This document shows, in pieces, positions 1-8,085 of a DNA stretch of 10,995 nucleotides. A program made the position numbers and the translations under genes. The stretch's first letter is position 1. Every line of letters begins with the position of its first letter. Location: contig UZAE01001923.1 of NCBI GenBank assembly GCA_900617975.1, forward strand, positions 1-10,995, read 5' to 3'. The DNA is from Rodentolepis nana. Its lineage: Eukaryota > Platyhelminthes > Cestoda > Cyclophyllidea > Hymenolepididae. The notes under the pieces were generated by a model. That model was not told the DNA's origin and did no database searches. It saw nothing but the letters and a program-made list of their open reading frames with translations.

Positions 1-119
1 TTTTAAAGTCAATAAACTGAATAACATATATCCTGTGCTGCTTGCTAGCATGACAGATGATTTAGGAGCATTTATTCAAAGAGTCCTTGTTACTAAATAT
101 TGGAATATTTATTCCACAG
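1..119 (+). other. 3' end of an intron of the first gene
   Basis: This AT-rich stretch has no supported reading frame. It ends in a pyrimidine-rich tract and CAG at 117-119, a good splice acceptor directly before the coding sequence starting at 120. A frame does stay open upstream to about 87, but its composition is intron-like and the protein-like sequence begins at the acceptor. A second AG two bases later would shift the frame, so 119/120 is preferred. Confidence 0.6.
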
Positions 120-1206
120 AGTCCTATTAAATCACCACCTGTCTCTCCATTGCCCGGAAGTGAAGTTCCAGTCCCTTATATCGGCGAGGGTGTAGCTTCC
201 GAAGTCAAGAATTCCGAAGTGGAGAAATCCTCTCTCTTCGCTTTCCAACACATACATAAAGCTTTGTCCCAAGGACATGAAGAGAAGGATGTTGAAGAGT
301 CGGCCTCTGAGAAGTTGGTCAGTCAATGTCTTCAGGAGTACATGGCTGCCTGCTGTCGTCTAAGATCTGTTGATCTCCAAGGAGAATTTGGCGCTTTTCA
401 CTGGCAATATGGAGATCTTGATGATGCTGGCTGGGTTAAAAAGGGCACCGTTACAGGATACAATGAATTAGAAGTCTATAACGATCCCTCAAAGCATATC
501 GTTTTCGTGAAACTCGTGAGCTATTCAAAAAATATCTTACATGTCATCTTACCACTATGCTAATTCGATTCTTTCGCTTTTTTAGCCACCAATCCAGAAA
601 TCTGTTGGAAATTTGATTTATCCCCAAAAGACAATTGACGCAATGTTATCCACCTGGATAGACATTGGTCAAACACAGGTCGCAACAACACCTACCAGAA
701 CTGACGCTGAATCCGAACCCGTTTTCCATCCGGCAAAGGCCATAATCAGGCTCTCTGACCTCCTTGAGGAAATGCTTAACTCCGGCGAGGATTGCAGTGG
801 AATGCGACCTAGCCTAACTTTGGCGATCCTTCTCTCAATTGATCAGTGTACTGCAAATCTTCCTCAAGGTCTAGATGGAGATAAAAAGTTCTTCCTTAAT
901 CTCGATCCTTCTGAGATTCTCCTTCTATCTTCTCCGGCAAATTGTCTGGTAATTTTCCGTATCGTTGACTGTGAAGGTGATTGGAATATCCAAAGACTGC
1001 TTCAAGAATTGTATCCTGGCAATTCAGATTCCCTAGAAGTTGCTATGAAAGCCTGCTTCGAGAGTCTTTCAGAAGCGGCTAGAACGAAGCTTCACCTTCA
1101 CGTTTTGCTTGAAGCTATAGCTCCACCTGATTGGGTCACCCAAACTATGACTCGTATTGCTCTCGGTAAAGGCGAAATCGCCTCCCCTCACCAAGATGAC
1201 AACTGA
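120..1206 (+). CDS. C-terminal part of an unidentified protein, two exons (120-515, 586-1206)
   Basis: This is the 3' end of a multi-exon gene whose upstream exons lie left of the window. Exon one (120-515) ends at a GTGAGC donor. Exon two (586-1206) follows a pyrimidine-rich CTTTTTTAG acceptor. Both junctions fall between codons, so the frame stays open across the 70-bp intron to TGA at 1204-1206. The visible part is about 338 residues. The first 40 or so are proline- and serine-rich (SPIKSPPVSPLPGSEVPVP) and look like a disordered linker. The rest looks soluble and mostly helical, with repeated leucine-rich amphipathic stretches (for example RLSDLLEEMLNSGED and SLTLAILLSIDQ). I see no membrane segment, zinc-binding cluster or nucleotide-binding motif. 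The last 20 residues are polar. I do not recognise the family and give no function; a helical scaffold or trafficking-type protein is only an impression. The coding call rests on the long open frame, matching splice phases, protein-like composition and the poly(A) signal downstream. Confidence 0.8.
516..585 (+). other. 70-bp phase-0 intron of the first gene
   Basis: The intron begins GTGAGC and ends CTTTTTTAG. The flanking codons are CTC (Leu) and CCA (Pro). Reading through instead meets a stop codon at 561-563 inside the intron, which supports splicing. Confidence 0.8.
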
Positions 1207-1440
1207 GCTTTTCTCTCCCCCGCTTCTCTTGCTCGTGATACTTAACCTCTTTTCCAACCTATTCTTTCGTTGTGTCTTTCGCATCAGTATCAGTTGATTT
1301 ATTTCTGAATAAGGTATTCACCTACCTTCTTATTTCCATATCACCTATTATCTTTTCCTCCTGCTTTGCAAATTATCTCGTCTGAAGATATTTCATAAGC
1401 CTATTTATTTAAAATAAAAAAACAAGACTGAAAACAATGC
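1207..1440 (+). terminator. 3' UTR and poly(A) signal of the first gene
   Basis: After the TGA at 1204-1206 the sequence becomes C/T- and AT-rich with no open frame. A canonical AATAAA hexamer lies at 1413-1418 within an A-rich run. Cleavage is expected 10-30 bases later, near 1425-1445, giving a 3' UTR of roughly 220-240 bases. The cleavage point itself is inferred. Confidence 0.65.
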
Positions 1441-1830
1441 AAAAAATGAATGCGAATGGGAATACAGCAGTTGAGTTCATCGTTCTCAAGGCAATATGCC
1501 ATTTCACTCGTCTTCCATCGCCACCCCCCCCCCTCTTATTCATGTTTCTTTGTTGCTCACTTTCTCACCTTTTGCTTTTACTTTGCTGGAATGTTTGAAA
1601 ATGAATTCACCTGAGAATATTAATCAGTTGATTTGAAATGCAACGCCCCTCCCTGGTTCTCAAATTCTCCCTGTACTTCTGACATTTTCCTCTAAATCCA
1701 AGTTTAAGCATTAAAGGATACTTGACGATCTTGCTAGTCTTCTGGTTTACGAAAAGTGCTTCCGTTTGCTGAAAAAGTGGCAATGAAAGTAGTATGAGTA
1801 AAGGAGACTACCTCAAAGTCAAAACTAACG
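1441..1830. other. Spacer without a recognised gene
   Basis: I see no supported gene here. The stretch holds a run of ten C at 1524-1533 and otherwise T-rich, unremarkable sequence leading to the first dispersed repeat. Confidence 0.6.
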
Positions 1831-2144
1831 TTTATTTATTTATATCAAATGGCAGGCGTTATGATAGGTATCATTAGCCCTTTAGTTGACTTCAGTCTTC
1901 ACATAGGGGAAGGAACATCAAAGTGGGAAAAAAAGTCGAGAGGGGGGGGGGGGAACAGGAGAGTGCTTCAAAGACGAAGGTAGAGAAAGGTGAAGTGAGT
2001 GCTGTGAAATTATTCGAATATGAAATTCAGTGGGGTCTTGATAGTTTGAAGTCAGAAGTCAACTGCCGGTTAATAGACTTTTTTGCCGTATGAATATACG
2101 TTGCCCAGGGTGCACCATGTGGAGGTAAGTCTATAGCACACCCC
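1831..2144 (-). repeat. Dispersed repeat element, copy 1
   Basis: This is a near full-length copy of the family. Read on the plus strand the parts in order are: TTTATTTATTTATATCAAAT, GGCAGGCGTT, a decayed palindrome (TGATAGGTATCA), an AACATCAAAG block, a purine-rich AAAAGTCGAG block with a run of 12 G at 1942-1953, a TCGAATATGA block, the GATAGTTTGAAGTCAGAAGT module, GACTTTTTTGCCGTATGA, TATACGTTGCCCAGGGTGCA, and the end GGAGGTAAGTCTATAGCACA then CCCC. The minus strand is chosen because the TTTATTT run then becomes a 3' A/T-rich tail, as in retroposons. No target-site duplication is obvious. The core palindrome CCACGTGG is mutated here to CCATGTGG. Confidence 0.85.
1942..1953. repeat. Homopolymer run of 12 G
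   Basis: The run lies inside copy 1, where copies 2 and 4 have a short, interrupted G-rich patch. It therefore looks like slippage expansion of an ancestral G-rich segment. Confidence 0.8.
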
Positions 2145-3704
2145 ATACAACAAGTATTGATTGGCTTATAATTTGTTCAGCTCGTTAAAAATACCATTTT
2201 TCTTATCTAGTAATCTCAAATCCCCTTAGAAATTTCATTTGCAGATGAGAAATGATTTCATGTTCACCTTTCTGCCCTGCCACTTCATGCCTTTTTGTTA
2301 TTTTGTTGTTTATTTGATCATTTAATTTTTGTTAATACGATCTTCCTGGTCATCTCGTTTTATTTCTTGAATTCATACCAATTCTTCACATAACCTTTTC
2401 AACGCAAACATTGTCATTTAATCGCCTATGTCCCAACAACAATAACGCTACCCAAATCTCATTGAATTAATGTGTACCTGGGACAAATAAATCCCAATGG
2501 CAAATAGAACTATGCAAATGATTTGTATTTTAAAACTAATTACTGCAAATGTCTTTCTGCCCTCCACCCTTCAAAGCATATTACTGACGTCCGTGTTCTC
2601 CCGTTTGAAAACATATATCTCAAATACGATCTTTTGTTTAAACGAGCTACCATACTAATGGAAAGACAACTTCTTAGACAACAATGGTTGCAATTTAGAA
2701 TCATTAAATATTGGGTTTTATGTTGGTCATTATTCAAGGTCAGGGAAATAAACATATTTTAGAATTTAAATCTTATTTTTATACCTTTCTTAAGATTATG
2801 CATAATAATTTTATTTACCTATTTATTTATTTATTATTATAACTTATTTTCTTTTTTTTCCTACCGATACTGAGGTGAGAGGACTCATTCAAGCTCGTGA
2901 TAAACGTGATTTGAGCTGTCAAATATATGTCATGAGATAGTGTCTTCGTCGCTTTCAACAACTCAATTATCCCGTGAGAAAGGCCGATTAAATACCAACT
3001 TTTGGTTAATAAACATAAAAGATATCTAATTGTGTTAGTTAGCGTTAAAAATAAGTTAATTTTAGCTGAATTATTTGCATTACCCTTCGTCAAATTTAAA
3101 TTTAGTCTATGGAAATTCTCTCATCCAATAGGCAGGCGAGATTATGCAATTTTGGAAAAACGCTGAACGCTTTTAATGACTAAGCATAGTGGTAGCTTGC
3201 CAACTATTACCATAAACACTTCCCACTACATAGGCTTTATGCTCCCACTACTGTAGACGCAGTTTAACTATTTTTTGCTAACCAACCTATCAGTGACTGG
3301 CTACATCTCTCTGCAGTTAATTATCCATCTTAGTTGATTGATAAATTTTATAAAAAGGTCTATTTTTTGCAATTATATATCAAAATTCTCTTCATATTTG
3401 ATTTATTAATAGATTTAAATTTCAACTTAACTGTTGACCATGAGCATATGTGTTTCTGTGGCAATTTTTCCTAAGCATATAATTTAAACACGATTTAAAC
3501 ACATTGTACATAGTATTCAGACTTTATTCCAACATTTTTAAATTTCTTCCGCACGATTTATAACTTTTTAAAACAAATTGATATCCGCGAACTTTGAGCA
3601 TTGGACCATAAATCTCAATTATAGCTTAGGTGACCTTCGGGAATGTTGCGAATTCTCACTCTTGGCAATAAAATAAAATCACTTCTTTAAATATATAAAT
3701 GTAA

Positions 3705-3722
3705 ATATATATATATATATAT
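3705..3722. repeat. AT dinucleotide microsatellite, nine units
   Basis: A perfect AT dinucleotide run sits within an ATATAAATG-rich neighbourhood. It is a simple-sequence tract with no sign of function. Confidence 0.9.
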
Positions 3723-4018
3723 GAATGTATATATTAAACAAAATAAGAATAAATTGCGCCTTTCTAAGTCTAAAAATAGGATTGTTTCATGTATAGCTAA
3801 AATAAAAACACTGTGTCGCATTATTTTTGTCCACGGCTAGTTATAAGCTGTCGGGCTGTCTCGCACAACTACGCGGCAACATTAAGGCAGGCAAGACGTA
3901 ATTACAGAGGAGTTTTGAAGCATCAAACGCTTGAAGAGATAAGCGATTACTCCTTTAACAAAATTTCCTAAAATAGGCGCTTTCTTTTTGAAATCGTAAC
4001 GAGCCAATTCTCACTCCA

Positions 4019-4100
4019 CCCCCCCCCCCCCGAAAAGGCATATAACAAGCTTCCATATCATTTGACATACAAACACACAAACACACACACCCACTCACAA
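4019..4100. repeat. Poly-C run followed by a CA-rich tract
   Basis: A run of 13 C (4019-4031) is followed about 40 bases later by an imperfect CA repeat (ACAAACACACAAACACACAC and on). Both are slippage-prone simple sequences. Confidence 0.85.
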
Positions 4101-4110
4101 ATTGGCTTTT

Positions 4111-4135
4111 AAAATTGCATTCTAATGCAAATTTT
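4111..4135. repeat. Inverted repeat containing an ATGCAAAT octamer
   Basis: AAAATTGCAT and ATGCAAATTTT flank a TCTA loop, forming a near-perfect hairpin with one bulged A. The right arm contains ATGCAAAT, the octamer bound by POU-family factors. In sequence this AT-rich the match may be chance. Confidence 0.4.
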
Positions 4136-4779
4136 ATGTAAACCTGGCGATGAAACTCTATTGGACCCGGAGGGCGGGGGTGAACTTTGACATTCGAATG
4201 AAGTCGATTTAAAATATTTTCTAATTGAGCAGATTCAATATTTGCTTTCAAGGAGTATTCAAATGCGTTTTACGTAAAAAAGAACCGTTATTAGTTGAGG
4301 TTGTTTAGAAATTCAGTATAGAGTGGGTTGCACATAGAGGTAAAATGTTAGTGGTTAGAAATGACTTTACTTAAAGACCCGAAGTTAAATGACATGAAGT
4401 AATTTTCTGTGCCATTGGGTTGTTTGTTATATTCATACTTGGGTTGGTTCTATTCATTCATTCCTAATCTGACTTGATTATGGTTAGTTTCCCTTCCATA
4501 CATTCATCAAACCGAATTGCTGCTTGAACAAGTATTACCTTGGATATAAACTAATAAGGTTCTATTAGAAAAAAAAGTATTTACGAGAGCATATTTGACA
4601 AACGAGAGGAATACTTAAGCCACTCTTTCGAGAAATGTATGTTTTCCATCCTTTGTAGATGACCCGAATTAAATACTGCACCTGGTCAAATACATCACTG
4701 CATGATCATAAAAGGTTTTTGTTAACCTGATTCCTGTCTTCGCAGACGTCCACACTGACTACTGCTCCACTGTTATGCG

Positions 4780-4789
4780 TGCGTAGAAT
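4780..4789. repeat. Target-site duplication, left copy
   Basis: TGCGTAGAAT stands immediately outside the left, tail-side end of copy 2. The identical 10-mer is found just outside the right end at 6545-6554. Confidence 0.7.
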
Positions 4790-4960
4790 TTTTCAAATGG
4801 CAGGCGTTTTGATAGTTATCGTTAGCCCTTTATGGGAATGAACATCAAAGTGAAAAAAGTCGAGAAGGGGTGGGAATAGAAGAGTGTTTCATAGATGGAA
4901 AAGAGATAGACACAAAGGTAGAAAAAGGTGGAATGAGTACTATGGAAGTAGTCGAATATA

Positions 4961-5513
4961 ACATAGAGTGAGGTGATGGTAGTTTGAAGTCAGAAGTCAA
5001 CTGCCAGACGTAGAGTGGGGTGATGGTAGTTTGAAGTCAGAAGTCAACTGCCGTTTAATAGACTTTTTTGCCGTATGAGTATACGTTGCCCAGCGGTTTA
5101 TAGACTTTTTGCCGTATGAGGTCTGTTGCCCAAATATGACATACAGTGGGGTCATGGTAGTTTGAAGTCAGAGGTCAACTGCCGGTTTATAGACTTTTTG
5201 CCGTGTTAGGGTTAGATCAACTGCCGGTTTATAGACTTTTTTGCCGTATGCGCATACACAATGACATACAGTGGGGTGATGGTAGTTTGAAGTGAGAAGT
5301 TGTGACATATAGTGGGGTGAGGGTAGTTTGAAGTCAGAAGTCCACTGCCGGTTTATAGACTTTTTGCCGTATGAGTATACTTTGTAACATACAGTGGGGT
5401 CATGGTAGTTTGAAGTCAGAAGTCAAGGCATACAGTGGGGTCATGGTAGTTTGAAGTCAGTGGTCAACTATACAGTGGGGTGATGGTAGTTTGAAGTGAG
5501 AAGTCAACTACCA
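4961..5513. repeat. Array section A: tandem GTAGTTTGAAGTCAGAAGTC modules
   Basis: This section repeats a unit of roughly 40-130 bp built from ATACAGTGGGGTGATG, then GTAGTTTGAAGTCAGAAGTC, AACTGCCGGTTTATAGACTT and TTTTGCCGTATGAGTATACG. Unit starts fall near 4961, 5010, 5140, 5260, 5298, 5387, 5428 and 5468. Junctions differ from unit to unit, so period and content vary. A small TTAGGG-like patch (GTTAGGGTTAG) lies near 5214. Confidence 0.8.
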
Positions 5514-5890
5514 GTCAATAGACTTTTTTCCGCATAAGTATACGTTGCCCAGGGTGCACCACATGGAGGTTGTAAGTACACGTTGCCCAGGGTGCACCAC
5601 GTGGAGGTATGCCGTTTGAGTATACGTTGCCCATTGGTTTATAGACTTGTTTGCCGTATGAGTATACGTTGCCCGTCAATGGGGTGATGGTAGTTTGAAG
5701 TGAGAAGTCAACTGCCACAATGGGGTCATGGTAGTTTGAAGTTAGAAGTCAACTGCCTTTAATAGACTTTTTTGCCGTATGAGTATACGTTGCCCAGCGG
5801 TTTATAGACTTTTTGCCGTATGAGGTCACGTTTCCAAGCCATTTAATAGACTTTTTTGCCGTATGAGTATACATTGCCCAGGGCGTACCA
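5514..5890. repeat. Array section B: mixed distal modules
   Basis: TTGCCGTATGAGTATACG-type modules, TTGCCCAGGGTGCACCAC modules (near 5546 and 5584) and GTAGTTTGAAGT modules (near 5687 and 5727) follow one another in shuffled order. Several units stop partway and restart, for example a TTGCCCA-to-GCGGTTTATAGAC join near 5790-5800. Confidence 0.75.
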
Positions 5891-6005
5891 CGTGGAGGTA
5901 AGTCTATCGCACACCCCACATTGCTATTTCGCACAACGTGGAGGTAAGTCTATCGCACACCCCATTCATTAAATATATCACGGAGGTAAGTCTATCGCAC
6001 ACCCC
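5891..6005. repeat. Array section C: three copies of a ~27-nt end module with unrelated spacers
   Basis: The module GGAGGTAAGTCTATCGCACA plus CCCC occurs three times, starting near 5894, 5940 and 5982. The spacings are about 46 and 42 bases. The short spacers between modules do not match each other or the rest of the element. Confidence 0.8.
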
Positions 6006-6356
6006 GTATTTTAGACTTTTTTGTCGCATGAGTATACGTTGCCCAGGGTGTACTCATGGTAGTTTGAAGTCAGAAGTCAACTGCCGGTTAATAGATGGTA
6101 GTTTGAAGTGAGAAGTCAACTGCCAGTTAATAGTATGGTAGTTTGAAGTCAGAAGTCAACTGCCGGTTAATAGGGATAGTAGTAAGATGAGTACTGTGAA
6201 GGGGTCGAATATGACAAATAGTCGGGCCATAGTAGTTTGAATTCGAGAAGTCAACTGGCGATCAATAGACTTTTTTGCCGTATAATCTGTGGATGGGGCC
6301 GAATATGACAAATAGTCGTGCCATAGTAGTTTGAAGTCACCGATCATTAGACTTAT
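6006..6356. repeat. Array section D: GTAGTTTGAAGT modules and two CGAATATGACAAATAGTCG blocks
   Basis: Three close copies of ATGGTAGTTTGAAGT plus AGAAGTCAACTGCC stand near 6055, 6094 and 6134. They are followed by two related blocks near 6207 and 6300 that share CGAATATGACAAATAGTCG and CCATAGTAGTTTGAA. The two blocks are closer to each other than to other sections, suggesting a local duplication of about 100 bp. Confidence 0.7.
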
Positions 6357-6516
6357 TTTGCCGTATGAGTATGCGTTGCCCAGGGTGCACCACGTTTTTG
6401 CCGTATGAATATACGTTGCCCAGGGTGCACCACGTGTGCCTTATGAGTATACGTTGCCCAGGGTGCACCACGTGGAGCCGTATGAGTATACGTTGCCCAG
6501 GGTGCACCACGTGGAG
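6357..6516. repeat. Array section E: four-unit minisatellite, period about 41 bp
   Basis: Four successive units each contain CCGTATGAGTATACG (or a one- or two-base variant), TTGCCCAGGGTGCACC and ACGT. The core GTTGCCCAGGGTGCACCACG is identical in all four. The high identity suggests this is among the most recently amplified or homogenised parts. Apparent peptide repeats on either strand here come from the DNA repeat and are not genes. Confidence 0.85.
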
Positions 6517-6544
6517 AGGTAAGTCTATCGGCCACACCCCAGTC

Positions 6545-6554
6545 TGCGTAGAAT
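6545..6554. repeat. Target-site duplication, right copy
   Basis: TGCGTAGAAT is an exact match to 4780-4789. It lies four bases (AGTC) beyond the CACACCCC end of copy 2. Confidence 0.7.
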
Positions 6555-7286
6555 AAAATATTTTGTTACTTGACAATCTTCTAGTTGTGATTGGAATAAC
6601 AACAGTTTATCACATTTTGTGAACCCCATTCTCAAAACAAATGTTGATCCTCATAGTGAGCTTTAGATTGGTAGAATTAGGGTAATTTCACGGAATTGCC
6701 TACTGTGAATCGTCAACACGAAATGAAATCGAAATATAAATCGAACTCAGGGAGAACTGATTTATTACTTATCAAATTAAGTACACCCCACTTAATACGA
6801 AAAAATTAATATAAATTTAGTTTTAATTTTAAGAATAGGCTGTTCGCAAACAATGCTTACCGAATTAATTCAAATATTATTGAAATTAACATTTATTATC
6901 TCAGTAATCAGCCTATAAAATATCTGACTTTTAGATGGGCGAATCGATTAAAAACTCGTGATTATTCAACTGATTATTCAATACGCTTTTTTTCATCACA
7001 AAAACCATTTTACTTCGTGTAACTACTTCAACTAAGTTAAATAAAGGAATGTGTTGAATTATTTTTTTCGCTTTTCATGATGTATTTCATGCTGAAAAAG
7101 GCGTTTTCCACGTTTTTTTGGGGGCTGGATTTAAAAAAACGATATTTTTACTGCGCTGTTTCTTTGCTAAAAATATTTATAGTTTACCTCTCCAGATCCC
7201 ATGTGTCCAGTAAAAAACGTAAAAAATAATTATTATTTCAGTGGTTATCAATTAAACAGAAACCATAGATCGGTATCTTCACATTT
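6555..7286. other. AT-rich spacer with no recognised gene
   Basis: I see no supported coding sequence, RNA gene or element in this stretch. It is AT-rich with many short A/T runs and frequent stop codons in all frames. Confidence 0.6.
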
Positions 7287-7441
7287 TGATACACGTATGT
7301 AAAACGCCAGAAATATATCAGCCTTAACTCGTAGACTTTCCACCAATAAAAACGAAAAATCATTAATGGTCTTCATTAAAACAAAGCGATGATCCTACTA
7401 GTCATTTGCCAATTGGCACAAAAGACTCCTGTGACAATTTT
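7287..7441 (+). repeat. Left member of a diverged direct-repeat pair flanking copy 3
   Basis: The sequence starts TGATACACGTATGTAAAAC and ends AAAGACTCCTGTGACAATTT. It matches 7857-7983 along its length, apart from substitutions and about 24 extra bases near 7386-7408. The match is direct, and repeat element copy 3 sits between the two. Confidence 0.75.
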
Positions 7442-7479
7442 GTGGAAGGTCGGGAGAGCTCATGCTTTGATCAAAATTA

Positions 7480-7856
7480 TTTATTTCAAATGGTAGGCGT
7501 TCGATAGTTATCATTAGCTCTTTAGCTGACTTCGGGCTTCACAGAGGGGAGGAGGAACATCAAAGTGAGAAAAAGTCGAGAGGAGGGGAGGAGGAACATC
7601 AAAGCAACAGAATGTCGAGTTGTAGGGAACAGAAGAGTGATTTATAGGTGTAAAAGAGACAGACTGACTCAAAGTAAGTAAGATGGGTACTGTGAAAGAG
7701 GTCGAATATGGCATACAGTGGGGTGATGGTAGTTTGAAGTTTCGAATATGGCATACAGTGGGGTGATGGTAGTTTGAAGTCCGAAGTCAACTGCCGTTTA
7801 ATACAGTAAAAGTTGCCCAGGTTGCTCCACGTGGAGGTAAGTCTATCGTACACCCC
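7480..7856 (-). repeat. Dispersed repeat element, copy 3
   Basis: This copy runs from TTTATTTCAAATGGTAGGCG to GTAAGTCTATCGTACACCCC. It carries two internal duplications: a GAGGGGAGGAGGAACATCAA block repeated near 7543 and 7580, and a 40-bp tandem duplication at 7701-7780. It lacks the GACTTTTTTGCCGTATGAG segment, jumping from CTGCCGTTTAATA to AGTTGCCCAGG near 7803-7811. Short minus-strand open frames across it reflect the repeat, not a gene. Confidence 0.85.
7701..7780. repeat. 40-bp tandem duplication inside copy 3
   Basis: 7701-7740 and 7741-7780 are identical at all but the first base (G versus T). Each unit starts TCGAATATGGCATACAGTGG and ends GGTAGTTTGAAGT. This looks like an early stage of the expansion seen in copy 2. 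Confidence 0.9.
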
Positions 7857-7983
7857 TGATACACGTATGTAAAACACCACAGATCTATCAGTCTGTTGAT
7901 CGCCACCACCAATAATAAAAATCACTGATGATCTTCATTAAAACAATTGGCAATTGGCACGAAAGACTCCTGTAACAATCTTG
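7857..7983 (+). repeat. Right member of the direct-repeat pair flanking copy 3
   Basis: It begins TGATACACGTATGTAAAAC directly after the CACCCC end of copy 3 and ends near GACTCCTGTAACAATCTTG. It matches 7287-7441 with substitutions and a deletion of about 24 bases. Confidence 0.75.
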
Positions 7984-8085
7984 TTTATTTTAATCAAAAG
8001 GCAAACAAATAATTTTTTGGCGCGAGCATTTTAATCCTAAACGGAAATAAATATTTGTAAAGAAAGATTTTTTATGTAATTGAAA

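Larger units (their letters stand above)
2145..4789. other. Long AT-rich spacer with no recognised gene
   Basis: I find no supportable gene in these 2.6 kb. Short open frames near 2523-2762 (plus) and 2827-3093 (minus) have AT-driven composition, no recognisable motif and no convincing splice context. Simple-sequence tracts are present: TTTA repeats near 2817-2838, a nine-unit AT repeat at 3705-3722, a run of 13 C at 4019-4031 and a CA-rich stretch at about 4069-4100. A hairpin containing the octamer ATGCAAAT lies at 4111-4135. Undetected dynein exons cannot be excluded. Confidence 0.55.
4790..6544 (-). repeat. Dispersed repeat element, copy 2, expanded internally into a satellite array
   Basis: The left end (4790 to about 4985) is a normal single-copy version of the family, running from TTTTCAAATGGCAGGCG to the first AGTTTGAAGTCAGAAGTCAA module. 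From about 4961 the element breaks into many tandem and shuffled partial copies of its own distal half, ending with the standard GTAAGTCTATCG and CACACCCC near 6519-6540. The whole is bracketed by the same 10-mer, TGCGTAGAAT, at 4780-4789 and 6545-6554. That points to one insertion event with a target-site duplication, followed by internal amplification. Minus-strand orientation follows from the A/T-rich tail at the left end. Confidence 0.8.

Noticed and set aside
132..326. Minus-strand frame opposite the first exon
   Set aside because: It is the shadow of the plus-strand exon, which has matching splice phases and a downstream stop and poly(A) signal.
2119..2144. Spliced-leader RNA gene (GGAG followed by GTAAGT in a repeated unit)
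   Set aside because: The sequence before the donor is not a plausible leader ending in ATG, no Sm-binding site follows, and units are irregular rather than clean gene repeats.
2523..3093. Small open frames on both strands
   Set aside because: They have AT-driven composition, many rare residues, no motif, overlapping frames on opposite strands and no convincing splice sites.
3180..3262. Imperfect inverted and direct CCCACTAC motifs
   Set aside because: The arms are short and mismatched, and no consistent hairpin or repeat unit could be drawn.
3955..4251. Minus-strand 98-codon frame
   Set aside because: It runs across the poly-C and CA tracts, which give Gly and Cys/Val runs. This is typical of simple repeats read as protein.
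5891..6005. Possible CRISPR-like array (repeats with unique spacers)
   Set aside because: There are only three units, the repeat is the end of a dispersed element found elsewhere, and the setting is a eukaryotic intron or spacer.
6337..6576. Open frames on both strands with strikingly repeated peptides (for example HVVHPGQRILIR)
   Set aside because: They lie entirely in the 41-bp minisatellite. The repetition is that of the DNA units, both strands and several frames are open at once, and no start, splice or domain evidence supports a protein.
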